Program-made: the position numbers and the translations under genes
Shown here: positions 45,921 to 54,162 of the stretch, one piece after another
Layout: each line of letters starts with the position of its first letter
Position numbering within the stretch: the stretch's first letter is position 1
Notes under the pieces: generated by a model
Databases searched by the model: none
What the model saw: only the letters and a program-made list of their open reading frames with translations
Told to the model about the DNA's origin: nothing
Assembly: GCF_009831235.1 (NCBI RefSeq)
Contig: NZ_WUUL01000003.1
Coordinates: forward strand, 1 to 64,000
Reading direction: 5' to 3'
Origin: Shimazuella alba
GTDB lineage: Bacteria > Bacillota > Bacilli > Thermoactinomycetales > Thermoactinomycetaceae
DNA length: 64,000 nucleotides

Positions 45921-46121
45921 TTACTGTTGCATGTAACAGAAGCAGCAGCCCTCACACTTGCCACAGTTTTTGGGACAGTCAGTCCGAGCCGGGCGTGCGT
46001 TGCAGAGAGAACACATCTGATTGTTGGGACGCAGATCCAGAGGGAGTTGGAGGAGAATCGTGCTGATCTCCAGCAACTCACCATCGATGGAAGGAGTCTC
46101 TTCTATCAGACAGACGCTCAT
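45921..46121 (-). CDS. GC-rich orphan gene with Cys-rich C-terminus
   Basis: About 66 aa from the ATG at 46121; an upstream ATG at 46193 is possible. The C-terminal 30 residues hold MCSLCNARPARTDCPKNCGK and CEGCCFCYMQQ, a CxxC plus Cys cluster that should bind metal, similar in spacing to the 38-residue protein at 45177. The N-terminal half is unstructured or helical. GC-rich codons and own hairpin. Confidence 0.55.
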   Translation of the reverse strand: MSVCLIEETPSIDGELLEISTILLQLPLDLRPNNQMCSLCNARPARTDCPKNCGKCEGCCFCYMQQ

Positions 46122-46234
46122 GCTTGTCCAATCGTTGAATTGATGTCTTGCCACAATCAGAGACAAGAACAACGAACTTATATAAGTTAACATAAAAGGA
46201 ATCTCAATTCAAGCTCTCTTCGTTCAATTTATAT

Positions 46235-46453
46235 TCATCTGAGAATTGAAATCATTCTATTAACTCCTGTTATAGGGACCACAACTAAAAATTTTTCCAA
46301 AAAAGCAATAAACTCGTCGTATTCTACAGATTTATCACCTGTATTTTTACTTATTTGGTTTTTAATTGAGATACGGTCCCTCACTTTTGCATCGTAGAAG
46401 GTACATTCTACGTAAAATAAATAGTTTCGTAAAAAGTTTCTATGCTTTATCAT
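46235..46453 (-). CDS. Small protein, DEFIxFLEK-type family
   Basis: 72 aa. YVECTFYDAKVRDRISIKNQ precedes EYDEFIAFLEKFLVVVP, the same strand-then-helix layout as the gene at 35843. The C-terminal ten residues look altered. Ribosome binding site not evident, so it may be decaying. Confidence 0.4.
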   Translation of the reverse strand: MIKHRNFLRNYLFYVECTFYDAKVRDRISIKNQISKNTGDKSVEYDEFIAFLEKFLVVVPITGVNRMISILR

Positions 46454-46723
46454 AAAAAGAGTACTACTCGCCTCTGTTGATAAGATGGACGCTCATGCAC
46501 CTGCATGGTATCAGGAGGAATTATCACTACAATGACGATGAGGAGATCATTTGTATTCAGGATCGGGATATGATCCTAAATTAAAAAAAATATCGTAACC
46601 GTTGTGTCCTAGGATAATCCTCTTTTCAAATCGGACAAAGACAACAAGGCGCGTTTACGCCGCTGAAAACAGCGATAATGCTCTGATGATCTTTCGGGCA
46701 ATCTCAATCTATGATATTAGCTG

Positions 46724-46851
46724 TTTCGTATTATAAGGTCATCCAGTTTTTTCTTAACTGGACGACCTTATAATACGAAAATACCACTCGTTTGAGTGGT
46801 AAATAGTTTAACTTACTTACTTTGCGGTCTATCGGAGCAACCCTGTCACTG
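46724..46851 (-). repeat. Conserved non-coding element, copy 1
   Basis: A 33-bp motif at 46819-46851 (plus strand begins ACTTTGCGGTCTAT and ends GCAACCCTGTCACTG) matches 31 of 33 positions at 52389-52421. To its left lie a 10-bp hairpin (46782-46801) and a 25-bp hairpin with one mismatch (46724-46748 with 46756-46780). On the minus strand the motif directly follows the stop of the gene at 46854. No known RNA family fits. Confidence 0.6.
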
Positions 46852-46853
46852 AT

Positions 46854-47117
46854 TTAAATCCCTCCTAACAAGCCTCCGCCTCCAAATGAAACTCTTGATC
46901 CGCCCCCTCCTAATCCTTTGTTATCGTAAGGATTAAAATTTGGAACACTCATATCCCACGAATTAGAGCCTGTATCATTAGAATCCTGATCTTTTAATGT
47001 CTGTATTTCTGTTACTGATTTCGCATCTGCTTCAAACATTAAGCCTTCAGCAACCAAAATAGAAAATACACTAACAAAGCCAACAATTATGAGCAGAGCT
47101 ATTTTATTTGTTTTCAT
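46854..47117 (-). CDS. Small secreted Gly-rich protein
   Basis: 87 aa. ATG after GAGGTGTAAGG. Residues 1-32 are a signal peptide (KTNKIALLIIVGFVSVFSIL, then AEGLMFEADA). The mature 55 residues are acidic and end in a Gly-rich tail with GLGGGGSRVSFGGGGLLGGI. Composition suggests a flexible surface peptide or bacteriocin-like product; no immunity or export gene is next to it. The conserved non-coding element begins three bases after the stop. Confidence 0.6.
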   Translation of the reverse strand: MKTNKIALLIIVGFVSVFSILVAEGLMFEADAKSVTEIQTLKDQDSNDTGSNSWDMSVPNFNPYDNKGLGGGGSRVSFGGGGLLGGI

Positions 47118-47245
47118 CCTTACACCTCATATCCAATATTTCTGAATATTAATTATAACATTTAGAGGTGTTGATTGGTAATGATGTGTACCAGCGAAGA
47201 TGTCATTACCCGCAAAGTAGATTCAAATTACTAGGAGATGATGAC

Positions 47246-47465
47246 ATGGAACCGTTTGTAATAGGTGATATCTGGTATGGCGAAGGTGGCACTGCCTATG
47301 AAAATGTATCCGCCCGGATCGATGCCATAACCACTCGCAATGTCCAAGTATCATTTGATCGTACAATGGAGCATCGATGGCTTATTGTTAGGCGGTACAG
47401 TGATGACACATAAGCGGTTTCGGTTACATTTTGATCCTGGTCAGCAGTTGAGTTTGTTTGATTGA
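47246..47465 (+). pseudogene. MEPFV-family small gene, copy 3 (best preserved)
   Basis: ATG eight bases after AGGAG; reads MEPFVIGDIWYGEGGTAYEN, then VSARIDAITTRNVQVSFDRT. A shift near 47360 leads to GTVMTHKRFRLHFDPGQQLS, then LFD and stop. One frameshift separates the two halves; the zero frame stops at 47413. Its end overlaps the convergent gene at 47424. Confidence 0.55.
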
Positions 47466-47651
47466 GTTATATTGTTTCATTAGATCAAGTAATGATTTCA
47501 AAAATTCCTCAGCAAATTCTCTATCGTTTTTATTTTTGCTTCTCATTGCTCCTGTACAATAACCAATAACAAAACTCATTAGTTGAGCTTGATCCTTAAT
47601 GTCTAGTTTGCTTAAGTTATTTTCAACATCATTAATTAATTTTTGATTCAT
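47424..47651 (-). CDS. Hypothetical small protein, translationally coupled
   Basis: 75 aa from the ATG at 47651, which overlaps the upstream stop as TAATG. Helical: NDVENNLSKLDIKDQAQLMS and EFAEEFLKSLLDLMKQYN. The last 14 residues lie over the end of the MEPFV-family copy 3 and may be foreign to the original protein. Unknown function. Confidence 0.5.
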   Translation of the reverse strand: MNQKLINDVENNLSKLDIKDQAQLMSFVIGYCTGAMRSKNKNDREFAEEFLKSLLDLMKQYNSIKQTQLLTRIKM

Positions 47652-48067
47652 TAAATTTCCCAATCCGTCAACTTAAGATTTCGAACTTCTCCAGGAGAAC
47701 CAGAGCTATTCATTTTATCAATCAATCTAGTAAAACGACCGCTGGCATAAAGATATTTGAGGATATAAATCACTCTATGACGGTATATCCCTTTTTCTTG
47801 GAGCTTTCTTTCGATATCATAGAACCCTTGGAATTTCTCTGTTTCTTCTTCGTTTTGGTCGATTTCATGTAATACATCAGTAACAGTTTTTAGTTCTTTT
47901 TCTGTAATATGAGGAATCATATCCATCTCCTCATCGATCACACTTTCAAATCCATTGATTAAACCATAGATTCTGCCATCTGAATGATTATATAGCCCCT
48001 CTTTTTTCTGTAATCGATATATTTCCCCTAGAATCTTCCCCAAAAACAATTTCAAATCTGTATCCAT
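47651..48067 (-). CDS. Hypothetical phage-region protein
   Basis: 138 aa. Strong AAGGAGG seven bases before the ATG. Helical, with QKKEGLYNHSDGRIYGLING and EKGIYRHRVIYILKYLYASG. I do not recognise it; it sits downstream of the portal pseudogene in the same direction and is coupled to the next gene. Confidence 0.65.
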   Translation of the reverse strand: MDTDLKLFLGKILGEIYRLQKKEGLYNHSDGRIYGLINGFESVIDEEMDMIPHITEKELKTVTDVLHEIDQNEEETEKFQGFYDIERKLQEKGIYRHRVIYILKYLYASGRFTRLIDKMNSSGSPGEVRNLKLTDWEI

Positions 48068-48109
48068 ATGTAAACCTCCTTAAATTTATCAAGGATGACC
48101 TTGAACATA

Positions 48110-48698
48110 TGGAATTCGTCAAAATCAAAATTTCCCCTTCAGGAGGAACACCAAAGGCAATAGCGATTTCTCTAGAGGATAATTTCTGCCCCTCTAACCA
48201 AGACATATCAACAGGAGAAAGTGACATCTCTTTCCAATCAAGCCCACCCTCTAGTAAACTGCGATGGGCTGAGTTGTGTTCCCTACTACAACAACCATTT
48301 GATCAGGGCGCAATGAGTATAATTCCTTTGGTGGTCCATTGTTTGGTCCTACACGTTCAATGTAGCTGTTTCCTGATAATTGGAGGTAAGCAATCACATT
48401 CTCTATAAATTTCGCTCGACCCATACTAGGATTTGGATTCGCTAATAGATCGATCAAAGGATGCTTCTCTATCTCTTTGAGTTTTCTGTTTTTCTAGTAG
48501 AGTGAGTAGACACGGAATGCCAGCACAAGCCATTGCGATTGCATTCACGCATCGATATACATAGACATTTTTCGTATATCCTTCATCGGCTAACTTATCA
48601 TATCGTGTATCTGTCCATTGTGCTTGCCCGTGATTGACTGTGATGATTCCTGTTGTCCTGCTCTGTTTAGTGAAAAAGTTTCTAATTCGGTCCAGCAA
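48110..48698 (-). pseudogene. HK97-type phage portal protein, deleted and frameshifted
   Basis: Frame 1 reads MLDRIRNFFTKQS, then YTKNVYVYRCVNAIAMACAG. Frame 2 continues with HPLIDLLANPNPSMGRAKFI and LQLSGNSYIERVGPNNGPPK plus ELYSLRPDQM. The next recognisable part is EMSLSPVDMSWLEGQKLSSR and EIAIAFGVPPE. These are the start, middle and late parts of an HK97-like portal, with the segment between about residues 125 and 250 missing and the C-terminus absent. Inactive. Confidence 0.8.
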
Positions 48699-48723
48699 GT
48701 TATCACCTCCTGTTCAAAATAAC

Positions 48724-48749
48724 AAAAACACCTTATCTAAGGTGTTCGT
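48724..48749 (-). terminator. Hairpin upstream of the portal pseudogene
   Basis: AACACCTTA pairs with TAAGGTGTT. Confidence 0.5.
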
Positions 48750-48781
48750 GTTTTATCTATAGAAGATCGTTGGTATATCAT

Positions 48782-48814
48782 CACCCCTGCCAACATTCAC
48801 TGCTGATAGGGGTG
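48782..48814 (-). terminator. GC-rich hairpin
   Basis: CACCCCT pairs with AGGGGTG, about 20 bases behind the gene at 48833. Confidence 0.45.
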
Positions 48815-48832
48815 GGAGATCACTTGGGATCG

Positions 48833-49252
48833 TCAGTCAGGAATACGACCCGAAACATCGCCAGGGCCATGCGGACGACGATTCTTCTCCTCCTTGTGCT
48901 GCAGCCTGGCCATTACCAAGCGCATATCCCCATAAGTGGGAAACATCACTTCAACCATCCTCTGGAGTTCACTCTTCCCTAGCATGGGAAGAATCCCCAT
49001 GATGAGCAGGTAGTTGTCGTAAGTAGGAGAAGGAGGCTCTTCCACCTTGACATAGACGGTAGGAACATCATCCCAATCAGCGAGATCCTCGCTCTGCTCC
49101 TCCATGTTCGTCTTTTCGAAGCGGGCAGACACTTCTGTCCACACACACGACTGTTCGTGTTGAGTCAACTCCTCGATAAGAGCAGGGAACTGCTGGAGAA
49201 AAAGCTTGATCAGCAGCTCATCACTCAGTCCATTGACCAAGGACAATGACAT
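48833..49252 (-). CDS. GC-rich orphan gene inserted between terminase and portal
   Basis: 139 aa. GGGAGG five bases before the ATG. Starts MSLSLVNGLSDELLIKLFLQ; acidic middle; then YDNYLLIMGILPMLGKSELQ and a basic tail. GC-rich codons contrast with the AT-rich terminase and portal genes on either side. Promoter-like TTGTTT and TAATAA boxes with 18-base spacing lie upstream. Own promoter, own hairpin and foreign composition inside a structural operon fit the definition of a phage moron. Confidence 0.65.
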   Translation of the reverse strand: MSLSLVNGLSDELLIKLFLQQFPALIEELTQHEQSCVWTEVSARFEKTNMEEQSEDLADWDDVPTVYVKVEEPPSPTYDNYLLIMGILPMLGKSELQRMVEVMFPTYGDMRLVMARLQHKEEKNRRPHGPGDVSGRIPD

Positions 49253-49406
49253 TGTGACCTCCCAGTCACTTTAATCTATTACCTACTATTTATTAGACCA
49301 TATCATGATACAAAAACAAAGATAAAAAACTTATCTTTGAATGTCTTCCAATCAGGCTTTTTTCAGCTAAGTGCCTTAGTAACCACGTATTTCTGCGAAA
49401 CCTTTG

Positions 49407-50655
49407 CTATAAAAATCTTAGCCGTGGCTCTGCTTCTAATCCCCTGAATGGCTCTATGGAATATCTTAACGCCGCCATCGCTTCATCAAATACCTCTATA
49501 GGCTCATCAATATATTCGTTTGTCTGTGTGTTTTTCTTCCATTTCCACTGCTGGATCTCTTTAATAGTGTTGACACAAGAAGGATGAATATAGATCCGCA
49601 TCTTTTTCAAGATATCAATTTGAGCTTTTACGCTACCAGGATTCTTATGAACAGGAACTGCGTTGTAACCAGCTTTCTGCCACATGCGAATACGATCCGG
49701 TTCAGCGGAATCACAATACATAGTAAGTCGCTTATCTAATCCCTGCCGATCAGCTAATTGAATGATTTCATTTGTATCCATCTCGTTTACATAGATTTCA
49801 TTGCATACAAAAAGCTCCCCATCTTTAAAGCCTACAGTGAGTATTGCATTGTTATGATTGAATCCGAAGTCTTGAGCATGGGCCATAGAATCAAACCGTT
49901 CATAACTGGTATCAAAGTCTTGGACAATGTAGTTAGAGAGAATCAAACCGCCTAATTCTCCCCAGTTTTCAAGCCCATACACTTGGTAACCATCAGGATC
50001 TTGTTCTTTTCTCAACATCATTCGGCGATGATAAGCGTCATCTATAAAACGATTTTCTAAGTACGTGGAATGATGGGTGAACATATCCTCATTGGGTGCA
50101 TCAAAATATTTCTTCTTGATCCAATGGAATGTACTGACAGGGTTAAAGGTAAACGTCATTTGATAATACAGATTCTTGTTGGAAAGCTGACCACGCAAAC
50201 GGTCGTCCAAGATATCAATATCAGCCTCTTGGAGTTCTGTTGCCTCCTCGACCCACACCCAAGTCAATTTACCATGTTGGAAATTGATTGACTTTACTTT
50301 CTCGCGTTCCTTTTCATCCTTCATCCCACGAAAAATAACGCCATTATTGGTAAGTTTACATTTGAGCTCCATTGGAGTTTGTTTGATGCTCCAATACTTC
50401 TCCCAATCAGCACCAAAGATTCTATATATGGCTGATGTTAATTCGGCGTATGTGCTATGTTTGTTGGTCACATCTGCTTTACGCACTACAAGAAGATTAG
50501 CTCCTTTGTATTTTGGATCAGACAATTTAATGATGAAATTTTGTGCGACATTTACCGATTTTCCCGAACCAGCAGAACCTTTCAGTGCTCTGTATCGTTT
50601 TTTCGTCTGATTGGCATCCTTGAAATGACAATTGAACGGAACTTTTATTAATCAT
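49407..50655 (-). CDS. Phage terminase large subunit (PBSX XtmB type), 5' frameshift
   Basis: About 416 aa. The Walker A motif GSAGSGKS lies near residue 33, Walker B LTWVWVEEATELQ near 140, and the nuclease acidic residues in MAHAQDFGFNHN, MYCDSAEPDRIRMW and EVFDEAMAALRYS. It cuts and packages phage DNA. The reading frame is open from 50641 to 49407. The natural ATG at 50655 (overlapping the small-terminase stop) would be in frame only if the four-A run at 50643-50646 had three A residues. So the gene either starts at a weak codon or is broken at its start. Confidence 0.85.
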
Positions 50656-51079
50656 CATCTTCATCTCCATAGTCGATCTGGATGTTCAAACCAGTATCAC
50701 CACTATGCTCAATCTCTTGTTTATCTTTCCATGTTTTGCGTTTTCTGTTCTTCAACCAGTATATAATTGCTGTTGTATTGGGATGTTCATACTTTTCCAC
50801 GTCAACAACTTCACCTTTATTAGTAACGGTTTGTTCGTAATATTTGTAACCTAACGCTCGTTTATATAAGGCGTTTTCTACGTTACGATCAGCAATTTCC
50901 TTGCTCTCTTTTAAGGCTTTAGAAATGTTAGGAAAACGTTTTTTCCAATCGTATAAAGTTTCTCGTCTAATTCCCATGTTATAAGCTATTTGTTCATCTG
51001 TAAGACCATCTCTAGCCCAGCCACGAATTCTTAACAAGCCATCTTCTGTTAGCCAATCGTGATATTTGCCTTTAGCCAT
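50648..51079 (-). CDS. Phage terminase small subunit
   Basis: 143 aa. An N-terminal helix-turn-helix (GLTDEQIAYNMGIRRETLYD) is followed by FPNISKALKESKEIADRNVE, NALYKRALGYKYYEQTV and AIIYWLKNRKRKTWKDKQE, the usual order in XtmA-type small terminases. It recognises the packaging site on phage DNA. The acidic tail GDEDDD overlaps the large-subunit start. A normal pair with the next gene. Confidence 0.87.
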   Translation of the reverse strand: MAKGKYHDWLTEDGLLRIRGWARDGLTDEQIAYNMGIRRETLYDWKKRFPNISKALKESKEIADRNVENALYKRALGYKYYEQTVTNKGEVVDVEKYEHPNTTAIIYWLKNRKRKTWKDKQEIEHSGDTGLNIQIDYGDEDDD

Positions 51080-51263
51080 TACATATCACCCACCCCCAAC
51101 ATATGAGATATAAAAAATACCACCTGAGTTAGGTGGTTAAATACAATATTTATGGAAACTCGGAATTCGTAAGTATCCATTCTTAGTCATTCCTATGGAT
51201 TTCACTTCTATTTCGGATCAAGATAAATCACTTTGTCGTCTTCTTTTGTTTTTAGGAGATGGA

Positions 51264-51460
51264 TCAGACCTCACAATGCTTTTTTTCTTTCGGAGGGAAA
51301 GGAAACTCAATCAATCCTGCTGGTGTGCCCTCTGGAAAACCAATTAATACACCCGGCTCTCCTTTTTTTACTCCAGTCACAAAGACCTCATCATATTGAT
51401 AATTGATAACCTTTTTCCAATCCCACGCACGTTTTCCGATTTGATAACTTGATGGGCATG
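51264..51460 (-). pseudogene. ATP-dependent DNA ligase C-terminal fragment
   Basis: The minus frame reads QIGKRAWDWKKVINYQYDEV, FVTGVKKGEPGVLIGFPEGT and PAGLIEFPFPPKEKKH. This matches the OB-fold end of phage/Bacillus LigB-type ligases. The catalytic N-terminal domain is missing. Confidence 0.6.
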
Positions 51461-51639
51461 TGGTTCTACCCCTATCCGGCGGAAAAAGTTAAACTAACGG
51501 ATACGATAGTAATAATCGCCTCATGTGTGGCAGTAGCAATAACGGCTGAGATGACTCCCTAAATCAAAAACGGAGTCCGCCGGCTAGGCTGTAAGCTCCG
51601 TTCCTGTACTATCCCGTTGAGGGACAAGTGCCAAACGCT

Positions 51640-51957
51640 CTATCGTATAAAAAAATCGGCCCGATTCATAAATATTTCTTCAATCTTCTCCAATATGGGC
51701 CCGCTTTCCTCGGATGTGCGTTGCACCTCGATCCATTCCGGGTCTTGTATAAACGCACCCCACAGCCGTTGCCGTTCCTCCATATCCTTATATTCCATCA
51801 CGTAATATAACTTCGGAAGGCCCGTCTGATCGATCCAGAAATCGTACACCTTCATTTCCAACCGCTCGAAAATACTAAGTGTATGCTGGCTGAAACGTTG
51901 CAGAATCGCTTCCATTCTCCCCTCATGCATGGTATAAATGCGCAACTCGTAAAGCAT
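51640..51957 (-). CDS. NIPSNAP-family protein
   Basis: 105 aa from the ATG at 51957 (GAGGG seven bases upstream). The start LYELRIYTMHEGRMEAILQR and the middle DFWIDQTGLPKLYYVMEYKD with RQRLWGAF are typical of bacterial NIPSNAP (dimeric ferredoxin-like fold, unknown function). GC content is above the surroundings, so it may have come from a different Bacillales lineage. It looks intact. Confidence 0.8.
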   Translation of the reverse strand: MLYELRIYTMHEGRMEAILQRFSQHTLSIFERLEMKVYDFWIDQTGLPKLYYVMEYKDMEERQRLWGAFIQDPEWIEVQRTSEESGPILEKIEEIFMNRADFFIR

Positions 51958-52104
51958 GCCCATTCCCTCGCTTTCTGTAAATCGTAGAGTTTTTTCGTTG
52001 ATCGTTGCCTACTCTCAGTACTATTTAACCATAATCTTCGATCCTATTGTCAGTGTTCGATGGGTCGAGCTGTGGAGCAGTAATCGCTGAGTGGTTCCCT
52101 CGCT

Positions 52105-52156
52105 ATGGTCACCTTTATTGGTGACCATTCCTGAGTATTGTAAAACAATACTCAGG
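52105..52156. terminator. Two consecutive perfect hairpins
   Basis: ATGGTCACC/GGTGACCAT (52105-52128) and CCTGAGTATTG/CAATACTCAGG (52130-52156). Confidence 0.5.
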
Positions 52157-52193
52157 GGGAGTAAATTAAATTTTTATTATATATAGATTTGAA

Positions 52194-52220
52194 AAAAGAG
52201 GGCAGAGTTTGCTCTCTTTT
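52194..52220. terminator. Hairpin terminator
   Basis: AAAAGAGGGCA pairs with TGCTCTCTTTT. Confidence 0.5.
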
Positions 52221-52297
52221 AGTTTCTCCATCAACGTCTTCCTTTTGCTCCACAAATAACGTCTTATGAGCCGTGTACTTTCGAAACATAATAGCAG

Positions 52298-52421
52298 TTA
52301 TGTTTACTTCATGAATAAAATCAGGCATCTAAATCAATAAGTAAACATAACTTATTGATTTAGATAGCAAATGGAATGAAACATAATTACTTTGCGGTCT
52401 ATGGTAGCAACCCTGTCACTG
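52298..52421 (-). repeat. Conserved non-coding element, copy 2
   Basis: The 33-bp motif is at 52389-52421. To its left, ATCTAAATCAATAAGT (52327-52342) and ACTTATTGATTTAGAT (52350-52365) form a perfect hairpin. GTTATGTTTACTT (52298-52310) and AAGTAAACATAAC (52339-52351) form a second one that overlaps and excludes the first. The design (conserved motif plus mutually exclusive hairpins) is riboswitch-like, yet no known class fits. Confidence 0.6.
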
Positions 52422-52469
52422 GACCATAATCATAAAAACAACCACCATCAATTGGCGGTTTGTTCTTTG

Positions 52470-52785
52470 TTATGAGCGAAAGCTTTTTGTATTCTCCCAA
52501 ATTTCCTCTATGATCTTTTCTTTATCACAATTTCCATCACGCAAAGCATAAAAAGTCTCAGAATAATAATCTCTACAGAAAATAATTTGGATCGTCCATT
52601 CCAAGTTCTACTGTTGTATCTTCAGGAACCCCTAAAATTGAAAGTATTTTATCCTCTACTTCAAAATCATGTATCAATTGAATATTATCAACATTAAGAA
52701 ATTCTTCGAACTGTTTTTCTTTCTGATATACCTCTTCAACTAAATCTAACAATACAACTAATATATCCTTTGTCATTTTATCCAC
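52470..52785 (-). pseudogene. Small acidic protein with one-base frameshift
   Basis: From the ATG at 52785 the frame reads MDKMTKDILVVLLDLVEEVY and DTTVELGMDDPNYF, then stops at 52573. The next frame continues directly with RDYYSETFYALRDGNCDKEK and IIEEIWENTKSFRS to 52470. One inserted base explains the break; the original had about 105 codons. Size and acidity resemble immunity-type proteins, which is inference. Confidence 0.5.
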
Positions 52786-52851
52786 TGTAATAACCCCCCA
52801 CCAGAATATTTATCATCACCTTAATATTCTAATGGCAAATAAAATAACCCT

Positions 52852-53034
52852 TTATATACAGAGGATATTTCTACAACTTTCTTTCTCTTGCACATCCTCA
52901 AACCTCACCAGCTCATGATAATCATCCCTACATATCACCTGATAGTGCTTAATCCTACGATTAACGTAGAATATAACTCCACAATAACCATCTTTTGTTT
53001 GAATAGTGTCGCCTTTTCTGAGAATTGGAACCAT
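52852..53034 (-). CDS. KGD-family small protein, copy B
   Basis: 60 aa. ATG at 53034 after AGGTGG. Reads MVPILRKGDTIQTKDGYCGV, then IFYVNRRIKHYQVICRDDYH and ELVRFEDVQ. Very close to copy A at 41436, including upstream sequence, as part of the segmental duplication. Function unknown. Confidence 0.62.
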   Translation of the reverse strand: MVPILRKGDTIQTKDGYCGVIFYVNRRIKHYQVICRDDYHELVRFEDVQEKESCRNILCI

Positions 53035-53554
53035 TCGATCATCCACCTGTATGTAAAATATCTAATATACGCCGTTCTGATCGTTGTTTTTATATGTGGT
53101 AATGTCATGGTATATAAGATATAAAAACCTCTATAAAGTGCCTTATTCTTTGAAGAAAAAAACGATCATATGACCGTGCTTCTCAAATAGAAAACCCCCA
53201 CGAGCTGTGCAGACCTCATTTTCACTGGAAGTGAGTGTGACTGTTTTTGTCTTCCGCTCGTCGGAGTTTGTATGTGTAAAATAAAATTTCTTGATAACAT
53301 CATATCATGGATAAATCAACCTGTTAGTTCGTTCTAAGTTCGTTTCTTAGCGATTTGATGAAAAAAATTATATGACGTTAGGAACAATCCCAAAATTTCA
53401 TTCCTTGTGCAATAATAAATTGATTTAACCAAGATGAAAAATTCATGTTTAGGCTTTTTACATCTTCAAAAATACTTGATTCCCACCACAGCAAATAGTT
53501 TTGTTCCCTGAGTAACTTTCTCTTCATCAATTATTAAACGGATTACGGAAACTA

Positions 53555-54030
53555 TCTTGCAATTGTTTCTGTGGAGACGGTGATTTTCTCAGGTCGAATA
53601 TCTCGAAAGAAATATATCACCATATATGAGATAGAAGAGGAAGAAGATGAAGAGAAGAGCTTTTGGAAAAAGCTGCGAGAGCTGTTTAGAAGTAATCATC
53701 CCATTCTCCCCGTACCCTCGTTCCAGCAGAAATACAAATAGATGATGCGATTCATGATTGGATCATCAACTGGGAGCTGCCAAAGCATCAAATTGAGAAG
53801 GCAAAACAAGGAGGAAAGAAACTTAGGATAAATTTGATAAAGAGCTTGAAGATCGAACGAAGAAGGCTAAAAATAAAGTATTGCGATATGATATCCCAGA
53901 GGCTACATCATGAGATCGACATAAGGATGTAGCCTTAGATAAAACTTTTCCAGAGAAAAAATACAAAAGAGGTATACACCCCAACTCTCAAGCACATTTA
54001 AAACAGAATTAGAAAACAAGTTAACTTCTT
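53555..54030 (+). pseudogene. HPNSxAQL-family gene remnant, copy B (longest)
   Basis: Frames read in order: YGNYLAIVSVETVIFSGRIS, RKKYITIYEIEEEEDEEKSF with WKKLRELFRS, then DDAIHDWIINWELPKHQIEK, then DKFDKELEDRTKKAKNKVLR, and finally KYKRGIHPNSQAHLKQN. At least three frameshifts or stops. This shows the likely domain order of the intact family: beta-rich start, acidic linker, Lys-rich coiled coil, HPNS motif. Confidence 0.5.
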
Positions 54031-54090
54031 TCCTAATAGACATCGAACTAAGAGAATGAAGTAAGAAGTGTTGATAAGAGATTAAAGCAG

Positions 54091-54120
54091 TCCCCCTGCA
54101 CAAATCATGTACAGGGGGGA
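54091..54120 (-). terminator. GC-rich hairpin
   Basis: TCCCCCTG pairs with CAGGGGGGA, 43 bases behind the gene at 54163. Confidence 0.55.
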
Positions 54121-54162
54121 CCCACTAATATTCAAGAGAAGATCAGCTGACAGTACAGAGAC

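Noticed and set aside
46819-46851. Cyclic-di-GMP riboswitch
   Set aside because: ACAGGG and CGCAAAG resemble parts of that class on the minus strand, but the spacing between them is too short and the second helix is missing.
51470-51640. Possible transposon end (GGAAAAAGTTAAACTAACGG)
   Set aside because: The sequence looks familiar from mobile-element borders, but I could not find a partner copy or terminal repeat in the window.
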